Source: Clostridiales bacterium UBA1248
GTDB lineage: Bacteria; Bacillota; Clostridia; Oscillospirales; CAG-272
Reading direction: 5' to 3'
Length of the DNA stretch: 8,738 nucleotides
Assembly: GCA_002308615.1 (NCBI GenBank)
Contig: DBWC01000012.1
Location: 1-8,738 of the forward strand
The notes beneath the pieces are model-generated. The model ran no database searches, was not told where the DNA came from, and was given only the letters and a program-made list of their open reading frames with translations. How positions within the stretch are numbered: the stretch's first letter is position 1; each line of letters opens with the position of its first letter. A program made the position numbers and the translations under genes. This document shows positions 1-6,177 of this stretch, one piece after another.

Positions 1-2
1 AG

Positions 3-905
3 ATGGGACTTGACGTAAACGGCGTCGCGGCGGAATGGCAGGGCGTGGCAACGCTTGAGCCGGTATACGCCGGATCTGACGGCGGCGGAAATCCCGACTG
101 GGTGGACTGGTATCTGAGCGAAAATTTCAGCGGGCGCTGCATAAAATTCGGCTACACGCAGGCTGGGCAGGAAAACTCCTTCGGCTGGGGCTCGATGTGT
201 AACGGCCTGACGTATCAGATCGGCAAAATAGCAGAGCTTTGCAAAGATGGAAAGCTTGAAGCGCTGACGCTTTCCGACACCGGCGCGTGGTTCAAAAAAG
301 AATTTCAACAGACGCCGCCTACGGTCGTTTCGGCTCTGACCGACCGCCACGGCAAAAACAGATTTTCCGTCTGGTACGACTGCAAAAACTACCGCGCGGA
401 CGTTTTCGGAGAGCTTGACAAGTTTTGGATTCGTGACATATTCCTTTTCAGAGAGGGATATAAAGAAAGATATCTGTATTCCGTAAACGACAGCACGGCG
501 ATGACGTTTGACAATCTGCCGTTCGTTGACGGAAACCGCTGCAGCGGCGGCGGAGTCCGCGCGGGACTTTATCCGTTTGCGGACGGAGAAGCGCTGACGT
601 ATAAATCGCTTGAATACAAAGAGGACGATGACAGCGCGTCGGTAATTTTCAAAGGCACGCAGGCGGGCGACGTCCGCATAACTATGACGGAACGCGGTAT
701 GACCGTCAAGGCGGAGCGTGATTTCACACTTGTAAACGCAAGCAAAAAAGCCGGAGACGAGCCGAAAAAGAAAAAAGAAGGGAATACCCTTTACTTAAAG
801 CATAACGGATTTGAATATAAACTCACAGTCACGCACGGCAGTCTTGAAAATGAAGACACGTTCAAGTCCGATAACGGAGCTATGATCTTTGAGTTTGATG
901 AATAA
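3..905 (+). CDS. C-terminal part of an unidentified protein, possibly a carbohydrate-active enzyme (5' end outside window)
   Basis: The frame is open from the left edge. The ATG at position 3 is only the first methionine visible: no upstream ribosome binding site can be seen, and the first residues read like the interior of a domain, so I treat the gene as 5'-truncated. Residues 1-105 (of 300 visible) are rich in Gly, Trp and Asp, with NPDWVDWYLSENFSG at 30-44 and LSDTGAWFKKEFQQTPPT at 90-107, which would fit the end of an alpha/beta barrel. Residues 110-300 are rich in alternating beta-strand patterns (for example RFSVWYDCKNYR and FWIRDIFLF) and would fit a beta-sandwich domain. A charged linker with four consecutive lysines lies at 248-260. 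No transmembrane segment or sorting signal is visible at the C-terminus. The neighbours are sugar-metabolism genes, so a polysaccharide-acting enzyme is a guess; I do not recognise the family. It ends in TAA just before a hairpin shared with the convergent dehydrogenase gene. Confidence 0.7.
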   Translation: MGLDVNGVAAEWQGVATLEPVYAGSDGGGNPDWVDWYLSENFSGRCIKFGYTQAGQENSFGWGSMCNGLTYQIGKIAELCKDGKLEALTLSDTGAWFKKEFQQTPPTVVSALTDRHGKNRFSVWYDCKNYRADVFGELDKFWIRDIFLFREGYKERYLYSVNDSTAMTFDNLPFVDGNRCSGGGVRAGLYPFADGEALTYKSLEYKEDDDSASVIFKGTQAGDVRITMTERGMTVKAERDFTLVNASKKAGDEPKKKKEGNTLYLKHNGFEYKLTVTHGSLENEDTFKSDNGAMIFEFDE

Positions 906-914
906 ATAAAACAG

Positions 915-936
915 CGGGCGGCCGGTCGGTCGCCCG
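915..936. terminator. Bidirectional hairpin terminator between convergent genes
   Basis: The arms CGGGCGGCC (915-923) and GGTCGCCCG (928-936) form a 9-bp GC-rich stem with one G-T wobble and a 4-nt GGTC loop. On the minus strand the stem is followed by TGTTTTATTTATT, a good U-rich tail for ending the dehydrogenase transcript. On the plus strand the tail GTTTGAGCTTTAT is weaker. The hairpin sits between the stop codons at 905 and 953. Confidence 0.75.
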
Positions 937-952
937 TTTGAGCTTTATAAAA

Positions 953-2005
953 TCAGATATCGGTTTTTATGCCTTCGCCTTTTTCGTCGGACTCAAAGCA
1001 CGCTTCAATAACTCTTAACACGCGGCGTACGGACGGGATCGTGACTTTCAGCTCCGCTTTGCCGTCTATGGTATCAAGAATATTTCTGTAATAGCTTGCC
1101 CACGACGTTTCAACGTCAGGCAGCGGGAGCTCCTCCAGCGTGTCCGCGGGGCGCGGCGCCATCGTTCTTGTCGGCCCGGCTTTCGTCTGCACTACGACCG
1201 GCTCCCAGTTCATTACGGTGTCCTTCGTATGTATGATCTTTCCGTTGCAGTCCCAGTCGTTTATGACGAGCGCGCCTCCGTCGCCGCACGCGTACCAGCG
1301 CGGCAGCTGAACAAGGTGGAACGTGCCGACCTCTACCTGAGACGTTATGCCGTTTTCAAACCTCATAACGAGCTTGAAATAATCGTCCACCTCAAGCGTT
1401 CTTACGCAATGCAGATTTGCGTAAACGGATACGACCTTTGACGGTATCATATCGAGCATCTGGTCGATGAGATGAACGCCCCAGTCGTATAGCATACCGC
1501 CGCCCGCGACCTTGAATTCGCGCCAGCCGTGGACCATGCCGCCCTGACCGTGAACGCGTGATTCAATAGTGAACGGCTTGCCTATCATTCCGTCCTCATA
1601 CGCCTTTTTTACTATCCTGTAATCCTTGTCCCAGCGTCTGTTCTGATGAACGGAGAAGAGCTTTCCCGTGCGTTTTGCAGTCTCTTCCATTTTGTCAAGC
1701 TCTTTGCAGTTGAGCGCGACGGGTTTTTCGCATATTACGTTATAACCGGCTTCAAGCGCGCGGCAGACGTATTCGCAATGGAAATTGTTCGGCGCCGCCA
1801 CAAGCACTATATCAAACAGATGCGACGCTAAAAATTCCTCCGCTGACTCAAACGTTATAAGTCCGTTTTTCTTTGCAAGCTCCGTGCGGTCTTGCGCTAT
1901 ATCGTAAGCGGCTACGACTTGCAGATCGGTAAAATTCGCTTTGATGGAATTGTGATGCCAGCAAGCCATTCCGCCATATCCTATTATACCTAATTTATGT
2001 GACAT
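953..2005 (-). CDS. Gfo/Idh/MocA-family NAD(P)-dependent sugar or inositol dehydrogenase
   Basis: This 350-residue protein has the usual length of the family, whose cytoplasmic members oxidise or reduce sugars, inositols and their derivatives with NAD(P). The N-terminal Rossmann fold starts at once with the dinucleotide-binding glycines in GIIGYGGM (residues 6-13). The family signature CEKP lies at 92-95, with the conserved Lys94. The C-terminal alpha/beta domain carries the D-x-x-x-H catalytic pattern at Asp174 and His178 (YDWGVHLID), followed by the beta-sheet region. The ATG at 2005 is right because the Rossmann motif begins five residues later. The nearest Shine-Dalgarno-like run, GAAAGGA (2019-2025), is 13 nt away, longer than usual, which hints at modest or regulated translation. 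A consensus promoter with an overlapping dyad precedes it. The substrate cannot be told from sequence; oxidation of an aldose to a lactone is one possibility given the amidohydrolase nearby. It forms a single-gene unit ended by the hairpin at 915-936. Confidence 0.93.
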   Translation of the reverse strand: MSHKLGIIGYGGMACWHHNSIKANFTDLQVVAAYDIAQDRTELAKKNGLITFESAEEFLASHLFDIVLVAAPNNFHCEYVCRALEAGYNVICEKPVALNCKELDKMEETAKRTGKLFSVHQNRRWDKDYRIVKKAYEDGMIGKPFTIESRVHGQGGMVHGWREFKVAGGGMLYDWGVHLIDQMLDMIPSKVVSVYANLHCVRTLEVDDYFKLVMRFENGITSQVEVGTFHLVQLPRWYACGDGGALVINDWDCNGKIIHTKDTVMNWEPVVVQTKAGPTRTMAPRPADTLEELPLPDVETSWASYYRNILDTIDGKAELKVTIPSVRRVLRVIEACFESDEKGEGIKTDI

Positions 2006-2030
2006 AAAATATTACCCGTCCTTTCAAAAC

Positions 2031-2046
2031 AGTCTGAAAACAGACT
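2031..2046. promoter_or_regulatory. Small hairpin in the dehydrogenase 5' leader
   Basis: AGTCTG (2031-2036), AAAA and CAGACT (2041-2046) form a perfect 6-bp stem with a 4-nt loop. In the leftward transcript predicted to start near 2054 it would lie within about the first 25 nt of the leader, just ahead of the ribosome binding site. Read on the plus strand it is followed by a run of T (2046-2051) and looks like a weak terminator, but no rightward gene ends here. It could stabilise the mRNA, act as an operator dyad, or stop antisense transcription. Confidence 0.45.
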
Positions 2047-2060
2047 TTTTTCTTATGGTC

Positions 2061-2089
2061 ATTATACAACAACAAAGAGCGTTTGTCAA
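2061..2089 (-). promoter_or_regulatory. Consensus sigma-70 promoter for the dehydrogenase gene
   Basis: On the minus strand TTGACA (2089-2084) and TATAAT (2066-2061) are both perfect consensus boxes separated by exactly 17 bp. The predicted start of transcription is near 2054, giving a leader of about 50 nt before the ATG at 2005. A perfect dyad overlaps the -35 box, so this intrinsically strong promoter is probably controlled by a repressor. Confidence 0.85.
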
Positions 2090-2098
2090 TACAAACGC
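2079..2098. promoter_or_regulatory. Candidate operator: perfect 8-4-8 bp dyad over the -35 box
   Basis: GCGTTTGT (2079-2086) and ACAAACGC (2091-2098) are perfect inverted repeats around a CAAT spacer. The dyad fully contains the -35 hexamer of the leftward promoter (2084-2089) and lies upstream of the predicted transcription start, so it cannot act as an RNA hairpin in that mRNA. This is the geometry expected of a dimeric repressor site that blocks RNA polymerase. The regulator is not encoded in the window and its family is unknown. Confidence 0.65.
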
Positions 2099-2164
2099 GC
2101 CTTTATCATAACATTTCTTTTAATATTTTTTCAGCCGCGAAAAACGAAAAATAAACGTTAAAAG

Positions 2165-2193
2165 TTGACAAATCGGCTGCGCGGTGATATAAT
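2165..2193 (+). promoter_or_regulatory. Consensus sigma-70 promoter for the hydrolase-isomerase operon
   Basis: TTGACA (2165-2170) and TATAAT (2188-2193) are perfect consensus boxes with a 17-bp spacer. Transcription should start near 2200, leaving a short leader of about 20 nt before the ATG at 2222. The -10 box is embedded in the palindrome TATAATTATA (2188-2197). A possible TTG start codon at 2165 is part of the -35 box and so lies upstream of the transcript. Confidence 0.87.
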
Positions 2194-2211
2194 TATAAAA
2201 AATCATTTATC

Positions 2212-2217
2212 AGAGGG
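2212..2217 (+). promoter_or_regulatory. Ribosome binding site fixing the hydrolase start at 2222
   Basis: AGAGGG lies 4 nt before ATG 2222. The reading frame is open further upstream, but that stretch is promoter DNA, so this site decides the start. Confidence 0.7.
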
Positions 2218-2221
2218 AAAA

Positions 2222-3385
2222 ATGACTGTAAATATACGCGATACCGGCGGACTTTTACGGATGCAGGACAATATAATAAAAAGCGGTATCGCCGCGGGAT
2301 CCGCGCTTTTGCTCGGCTGCAAAAACGGCGTAACGTTTGAGCATTACGCGGGCGAATCCGACGCAGAAAAGCACACACCCGTCACGGAAAACACGATATT
2401 TCACATGTATTCCATGACAAAGGTCATGACGGTCGTCTGCGCGCTTATGCTATGGGAGAACGGTCTGCTCGATCTTGACGCGCCCGTCGGCGAATACATA
2501 CCCGAGTATTCCGAACTGTCCGTTTACGATAACGGAAACGTAAGAGCCGCCGAAAAATCGATGACCGTGCGGGATTTATTTACCATGACGTCCGGGCTTT
2601 CGTATCTTGCCGAATATGACGCCGAAGCTTTAAACGGATTTATAAAGCAAAGAAAACCGCGCGGAACTGTCGGCTTTGCAAAGGATCTCGCGTCGCTTCC
2701 GCTTTTGTTTGAGCCGAAAGAGCAGTTCAAATACGGTCTTTCGCACGACGTTTTAGGTGCGATAACCGAGATAATAACGGGCAAAACGCTCGATCTTTTG
2801 TTTGAAGAAAAGATTTTCAAGCCGCTTGACATGACAGACTCGTATTTTTATCAGAAAATACCCTGTGAAAAAGCGGAAAGACTTGCAAAAAACACAGCGT
2901 TTGACGGTGAAAAATATATAAATATCCCGCTTCTTTACCGCCCCGTTCCGGCTTTGGATATTGATGATCCGTCAATATTCTCGGGCGGCTCCGGGCTCGT
3001 CTGCACGGCGCGCGATTATGCGGCGTTTTTGACTGAAATGTCAGATAACGGCGGGCGGCTGCTGAAGCCCGATACCGTTAAAATGATGACGTCGCCGCAG
3101 CTCAGCGCAAAACAAAGAAAGTATTTTAATAATAAGGACTTTGATAAATCGACTTTCGCCTCGGAGCACACGTTCGCGCTCGGCGTAAGAGTGCAGGATA
3201 GAATATCAAAAAAGAGAGGCGGCGTGACAGGCGAATGGGGCTGGTCCGGCGCGCTCGGCACCTGGTTTTTTGTCACGCCGCAGGGCGACTGGTTTTTATA
3301 TCTGCATCAGCACGCCCCGGCAAAGCACGGAGAATATATAACGGATCTAAGAAAAGCATATTATGACAGGAGAACTATACAATGA
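2222..3385 (+). CDS. Beta-lactamase-fold serine hydrolase (class C / EstB-like esterase type)
   Basis: With the start at 2222 the protein has 387 residues, usual for the beta-lactamase/transpeptidase-like family that includes AmpC-type enzymes, EstB-type esterases and D-aminopeptidases. The nucleophile motif S-x-x-K is Ser64-Met-Thr-Lys67 in HMYSMTKVM. The second-motif tyrosine is probably Tyr171 in KYGLSHDVLG, a variant typical of esterase-like members rather than the Y-x-N of true beta-lactamases. The third active-site strand is likely GEWGWSGALGTWF (337-349), where W-S-G replaces K-T-G. There is no signal peptide or membrane anchor, so it should act in the cytoplasm, which argues against a cell-wall or antibiotic-resistance role. 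It is the first gene of a two-gene operon, and its TGA overlaps the start of the isomerase gene (ATGA). I infer it removes an acyl or ester group from a sugar-derived substrate before isomerisation; the true substrate is unknown. Confidence 0.9.
   Translation: MTVNIRDTGGLLRMQDNIIKSGIAAGSALLLGCKNGVTFEHYAGESDAEKHTPVTENTIFHMYSMTKVMTVVCALMLWENGLLDLDAPVGEYIPEYSELSVYDNGNVRAAEKSMTVRDLFTMTSGLSYLAEYDAEALNGFIKQRKPRGTVGFAKDLASLPLLFEPKEQFKYGLSHDVLGAITEIITGKTLDLLFEEKIFKPLDMTDSYFYQKIPCEKAERLAKNTAFDGEKYINIPLLYRPVPALDIDDPSIFSGGSGLVCTARDYAAFLTEMSDNGGRLLKPDTVKMMTSPQLSAKQRKYFNNKDFDKSTFASEHTFALGVRVQDRISKKRGGVTGEWGWSGALGTWFFVTPQGDWFLYLHQHAPAKHGEYITDLRKAYYDRRTIQ
3368..3373 (+). promoter_or_regulatory. Ribosome binding site of the first isomerase gene, inside the hydrolase gene
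   Basis: AGGAGA lies 8 nt before ATG 3382 and within the last codons of the hydrolase gene. With the ATGA overlap this suggests translational coupling of the two genes. Confidence 0.75.
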
Positions 3386-4827
3386 TAGAAAGAAAAGCAC
3401 GGCGCACGGCAAAAATTGGCGTTTTCGGCGTGGGACACGCCGTTTACTGGGATCAGTTTCCCGGCTTATATGAAAAACTGCTTGAATATCACGAGGATTT
3501 CAAAAAACTCGTTTTAAAAAACGGCGTTGAAATAAAAGATTACGGAATGGTCGATTCAAGCATAAAGGCGTACGGGACGCTTGATAAGATAAAAGGCGAC
3601 GGAGTTGACGTGCTGTTCTGCAATATGCTCACTTACGCCACATCGTCCGTTTTCGCGCCTATGATCAGGGATGCGGATCAGCCCGTCGTGCTCGTTGCGC
3701 TTCAGCCGCTGCGCCATATGGATTACGATAAGGCGAACACGCGCCAGCAGCTTGAAAACGACTGTATCTGCTCCGTTCCGGAGTTTACGGGCGTTGCGGT
3801 CAGAATGGGCAAAAAGGTTTCCGACGTTATAATCGGCACGCTTTACGGCGATGAAAAAGCACAAAGCGAAATTGCCGAGTGGTGCGATATCGCAAAGGTG
3901 CTTCACGGCCTGCACGGCGCGCGTTTCGGGCTTATGGGGCACGTGCTTGAAGCGATGTATGATATGCACGCCGATCCGACGGCAGTCTCCGCCGCTTTCG
4001 GCGTACACGTGCCGCTGCTTGAAGTGGACGATATAATAAAAACTCTGAAGACCGTGACTGAAGAAGAAACGGAGGAGAAGAGAAAACTGATACTTGAAGA
4101 ATTCGATACCCCCGAGCCCGTATCTGATCCGATAACTGAAAAGCTGACGGAAACGGATCTTGACAAAGCCGCAAAGACCGCCGCCGCGCTTGAAAAATTT
4201 GTCGGGGAGCACAAGCTGACCGGCCTTGCGTATTATTACAACGGTCTGCCCGGCTCGCTTCATCAGGAAGTCGTAAGTTCGTTTATAGTCGGCAATTCTA
4301 TTCTGAACGCCGAGGGCGTGCCCATGTGCGGCGAGTACGATATAAAAACGTGTATCGCGATGTTTATAATGGACAGGCTCGGCATGGGCGGCAGCTTTGC
4401 GGAATTCCATCCGTTTGATTTTGATGAGAATTTCATTTTTGTCGGTCACGACGGCCCGCATCACATAGCCGTCTCGGACGGAAAACCCGTTTTGCGCAGC
4501 CTCAAAAAGTACCACGGCAAGCCCGGCTCCGGCGCTTCGGTCGAGTTCAAGCTGAAGGAAGGACCAATTACGATACTCGGTATAACACAGACGTACGACG
4601 GGAAATTCAAATTCGTCATAGGAGAGGGAAGATCGGAAAAAGGACCTATCCCGCCGACGGGAAATACGAATACGCGCGGCTGTTTTATGCCCGACTGCCG
4701 CGATTTCATAAAGCGCTGGGTAATGGAAGGTCCGACGCACCACTACGCCTTAGGTATAGGTCACCGCGCCGAGACGATAAAGAAAATAGCGGACGCGCTC
4801 GGCATAGAAAGCGTGATCGTGAGATAA
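3382..4827 (+). CDS. L-arabinose/L-fucose-isomerase-like protein (paralogue 1)
   Basis: This 481-residue protein has the architecture of the AraA/FucI isomerase superfamily, which interconverts aldoses and ketoses using a divalent metal, usually Mn2+. Residues 10-180 look like the N-terminal Rossmann-like domain (KIGVFGVGHAVYW at 11-23); the catalytic domain follows. All four metal ligands known from E. coli AraA can be matched: Glu318 (CGEYDIKT), Glu341 (SFAEFHP), His356 (VGHDGPHH) and His454 (GPTHHYALG). The spacing 23 and 15 residues between the first three is shorter than in AraA, so this is a related but distinct subfamily, not AraA itself. An acidic, lysine-rich stretch at 220-275 may be a helical insert. 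It overlaps the hydrolase gene by 4 bp and should be translated with it. Its transcript runs into the terminator at 4923-4965. A second, diverged member of the same superfamily lies in the convergent operon. Substrate not predictable from sequence. Confidence 0.88.
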   Translation: MIERKARRTAKIGVFGVGHAVYWDQFPGLYEKLLEYHEDFKKLVLKNGVEIKDYGMVDSSIKAYGTLDKIKGDGVDVLFCNMLTYATSSVFAPMIRDADQPVVLVALQPLRHMDYDKANTRQQLENDCICSVPEFTGVAVRMGKKVSDVIIGTLYGDEKAQSEIAEWCDIAKVLHGLHGARFGLMGHVLEAMYDMHADPTAVSAAFGVHVPLLEVDDIIKTLKTVTEEETEEKRKLILEEFDTPEPVSDPITEKLTETDLDKAAKTAAALEKFVGEHKLTGLAYYYNGLPGSLHQEVVSSFIVGNSILNAEGVPMCGEYDIKTCIAMFIMDRLGMGGSFAEFHPFDFDENFIFVGHDGPHHIAVSDGKPVLRSLKKYHGKPGSGASVEFKLKEGPITILGITQTYDGKFKFVIGEGRSEKGPIPPTGNTNTRGCFMPDCRDFIKRWVMEGPTHHYALGIGHRAETIKKIADALGIESVIVR

Positions 4828-4832
4828 GAAAT

Positions 4833-4860
4833 AATAAATAATAAAGAATAAAGAATAAAA
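4833..4860. repeat. AT-rich heptad tandem repeat (4 units)
   Basis: Four consecutive 7-mers AATAAAT, AATAAAG, AATAAAG and AATAAAA follow the isomerase stop codon. A closely related set, AATTAAG-type, lies at 8682-8709. In both places the heptads are followed by a GC-rich unit containing GTCGGC on the plus strand, suggesting a dispersed intergenic element rather than random AT-rich DNA. Confidence 0.6.
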
Positions 4861-4866
4861 ATCGGA

Positions 4867-4901
4867 GTCGGCTTTGCCGACATTATGGTGGGTTTCCCAC
4901 C
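4867..4901. repeat. Two small hairpins with TTT loops (REP-like intergenic element)
   Basis: GTCGGC-TTT-GCCGAC (4867-4881) and GGTGGG-TTT-CCCACC (4887-4901) are two perfect 6-bp stems with identical TTT loops, 5 nt apart. A further imperfect palindrome, AGCC-AC-GGCT, follows at 4907-4916. No coding frame is convincing here. Tandem short palindromes between convergent genes resemble REP/MITE-type repeats found scattered in clostridial genomes. They may also help protect the 3' end of the rightward mRNA. Confidence 0.55.
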
Positions 4902-4922
4902 CCTCAAGCCACGGCTGAAGCA

Positions 4923-4965
4923 AAAACACACACGGCGGAAGAGTATCTTCCGCCGTGTGTGTTTT
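4923..4965. terminator. Strong bidirectional terminator, 20-bp perfect stem
   Basis: The arms at 4923-4942 and 4946-4965 are exact reverse complements, with a 3-nt GTA loop. The core GGCGGAAGA/TCTTCCGCC is GC-rich, and the outer ends are AAAA and TTTT, so either transcript ends in a U-rich tail. The right arm overlaps the TAA stop codon of the YjbQ gene (4964-4966) by 2 nt. It separates the two convergent operons and should stop both. Confidence 0.9.
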
Positions 4966-5458
4966 ATTCCCCTATAATCATTATCTGTACGGTGCGTTCG
5001 CGGCCTCTCGTCTGGTCCCAGTCTATGAAATGCACGCGGCCGAATTCGCCTAAATCGGCGACGCCGTCGTCTATCACGATATTAACGCTTCTGCCGATTA
5101 TGGACGAGCGCAGATGCGCGTCCGTGTTGTGACAGCCGAAATTGTCCTCGCCGTGCTCTAAAGCATAATCAAGCGCCTTCTGCCCGGGATGAAGATACAT
5201 ACCCTCCGTTCTGCACGTCGGGATCCATTCTTCAAAAACGTTGACAAGGTCCTGCTGCAGCGTTTCAAGTCCGGTCATGGACATATCAAACGCACATTCC
5301 TGCGTTATGACAGAGCACGTCGTATGGTGCGAATATACTACTGCGATCCCGTCTTTTATCTTTGATTCCGCGACGGCTTCCTTTACCTGTTCCGTTATGT
5401 CGTGGAAGCTCACGGCGCGGTGGTTTGACTGCACTTTGAATTTCTTTTTGAATACCAT
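4964..5458 (-). CDS. YjbQ/UPF0047-family protein (annotated as secondary thiamine-phosphate synthase)
   Basis: With the ATG at 5458 the protein has 164 residues, slightly longer than typical YjbQ proteins (about 130-140). The family marks are clear: SHHTTCSVITQE (43-54) contains the H-T-T motif, HNTDAHLRSSIIG (110-122) is the conserved H-N-x-D-A-H-L signature, and DQTRGRERTVQIMIIGE (148-164) is the typical end. The extra length lies in 76-109 (EEWIP to GC), between the two His motifs. E. coli YjbQ has a weak thiamine-phosphate synthase activity, but the physiological role of the family is unsettled. The three histidines may bind a metal or phosphate. It is the last gene of a four-gene operon with sugar enzymes and no thiamine genes, so a role in sugar or sugar-phosphate metabolism is more likely here. 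I chose ATG 5458 over the in-frame GTG at 5473 because GAGGG (5467-5471) lies 8 nt before the ATG and overlaps that GTG. Confidence 0.9.
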   Translation of the reverse strand: MVFKKKFKVQSNHRAVSFHDITEQVKEAVAESKIKDGIAVVYSHHTTCSVITQECAFDMSMTGLETLQQDLVNVFEEWIPTCRTEGMYLHPGQKALDYALEHGEDNFGCHNTDAHLRSSIIGRSVNIVIDDGVADLGEFGRVHFIDWDQTRGRERTVQIMIIGE

Positions 5459-5466
5459 TTTTATAT

Positions 5467-5471
5467 CCCTC
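5467..5471 (-). promoter_or_regulatory. Ribosome binding site of the YjbQ gene, fused to the upstream stop codon
   Basis: TGAGGG at the junction combines the TGA stop of the TIM-like gene (5472-5470) with the GAGGG Shine-Dalgarno sequence, 8 nt before ATG 5458. It rules out GTG 5473 as the start. Confidence 0.75.
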
Positions 5472-6171
5472 ACATCTTCTTCAAATCGTCCGCGGCGCGT
5501 CTAGTCGCGGCTATCATTTCGTCTATCATCGCTATAGGATCTTTTGCGTTCATTATGCCGGACGCGGCGCCCGATGCCTCCGATCCCGCCATAATAAAGT
5601 CGTAGACCTGCTGACCGTTGGTAATGCCCGCCGCCTGCTCGACTAAAATATCCGGGTAAATCTCCTTTATCACTCTTATGGAATCCTTAACGTAATCCAT
5701 GGGAGAAACGCCGTTCCCGCCGCCTATTATCTGCGACGGCTCGGGGTTTATGATATCCGGGTGCAGCTGCGCTATCGCTTTCGCTTCCTCTAACGTATCG
5801 GCGCATGCGAAAACGAGAAAATCAAGCTCTCTTGCACGGTCGATAGTCTTTTTCATCTGCGGCAGGCTCATCGGTTTTTCGCAGTGATTTATTACAACGC
5901 CTTTGGCTCCCGCGGCCTTCAGCGCCTCCGGCAGTATGTCCGCCATACCGCGCCCGGGGCGCAGCGTGTCCATGTAAGGCGCCAACACTATAAGATGCTT
6001 CGTGTTTTCGACCACGCGGCGTATCTCGACCGCGGGCGTTATGAAAAGCACGTCTATATCGTACTTTTCCGCCGCGGCGTCGGCGGCTTTCGCGTACTGC
6101 AGCACCGTGTCGCCGTAAATATAGTTTTTCGTGCCTATCTCAAAATATGGTGTTCTGATCTTCTGTTTCAT
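5470..6171 (-). CDS. Triose-phosphate-isomerase-like enzyme (archaeal-type length)
   Basis: At 233 residues the protein is near the length of archaeal TIMs (about 225) and shorter than bacterial glycolytic TpiA (about 250). The catalytic triad is present: Lys15 (EIGTKNYIYG), His96 (VINHCEKPM) and Glu144 (NPEPSQIIGGG). The phosphate-binding end of the barrel is recognisable in SGAASGIMNAKDP (199-211), equivalent to the GxxxASxxxxA region of TIM. Two key positions differ from glycolytic TIM: the Asn two residues before the catalytic lysine is Gly13, and I-G-T-G in loop 6 reads I-G-G-G. The substrate may therefore be a phosphorylated ketose other than dihydroxyacetone phosphate; TIM homologues acting on erythrulose phosphate are known. 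The gene starts 10 nt after the isomerase stop with the strong site TGAGGAG 6 nt before the ATG, and ends 11 nt before the YjbQ gene. It is part of a sugar operon, not a glycolytic gap-pgk-tpi cluster, so I give no tpiA symbol. Confidence 0.88.
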   Translation of the reverse strand: MKQKIRTPYFEIGTKNYIYGDTVLQYAKAADAAAEKYDIDVLFITPAVEIRRVVENTKHLIVLAPYMDTLRPGRGMADILPEALKAAGAKGVVINHCEKPMSLPQMKKTIDRARELDFLVFACADTLEEAKAIAQLHPDIINPEPSQIIGGGNGVSPMDYVKDSIRVIKEIYPDILVEQAAGITNGQQVYDFIMAGSEASGAASGIMNAKDPIAMIDEMIAATRRAADDLKKM

Positions 6172-6177
6172 GTTATT

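Noticed and set aside
2132..2179. CAGCCG (2132-2137) and CGGCTG (2174-2179) as a second operator or looping site
   Set aside because: Only 6 bp match with 36 bp between them, which is easily expected by chance.
2165..2221. Longer hydrolase start at TTG 2165
   Set aside because: The TTG is part of the consensus -35 box, so it would not be transcribed. ATG 2222 has a ribosome binding site and gives the usual protein length.
2222..3385. Antibiotic-resistance beta-lactamase
   Set aside because: There is no signal peptide, the K-T-G motif is W-S-G, and the gene is coupled to a sugar isomerase; an esterase-like role fits better.
3556..4743. A long (395-codon) open frame on the minus strand opposite isomerase paralogue 1
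   Set aside because: It is fully antisense to a gene with intact catalytic motifs, has no ribosome binding site or recognisable domain, and is Arg/Phe/His-rich in the way of a codon-bias shadow.
4867..4916. CRISPR-like or attachment-site interpretation of the short palindromes
   Set aside because: The units differ in sequence, there are no equal-length spacers or cas genes, and no integrase or tRNA end is nearby.
5459..5473. GTG start at 5473 for the YjbQ gene
   Set aside because: The GTG overlaps the GAGGG ribosome binding site that serves ATG 5458.
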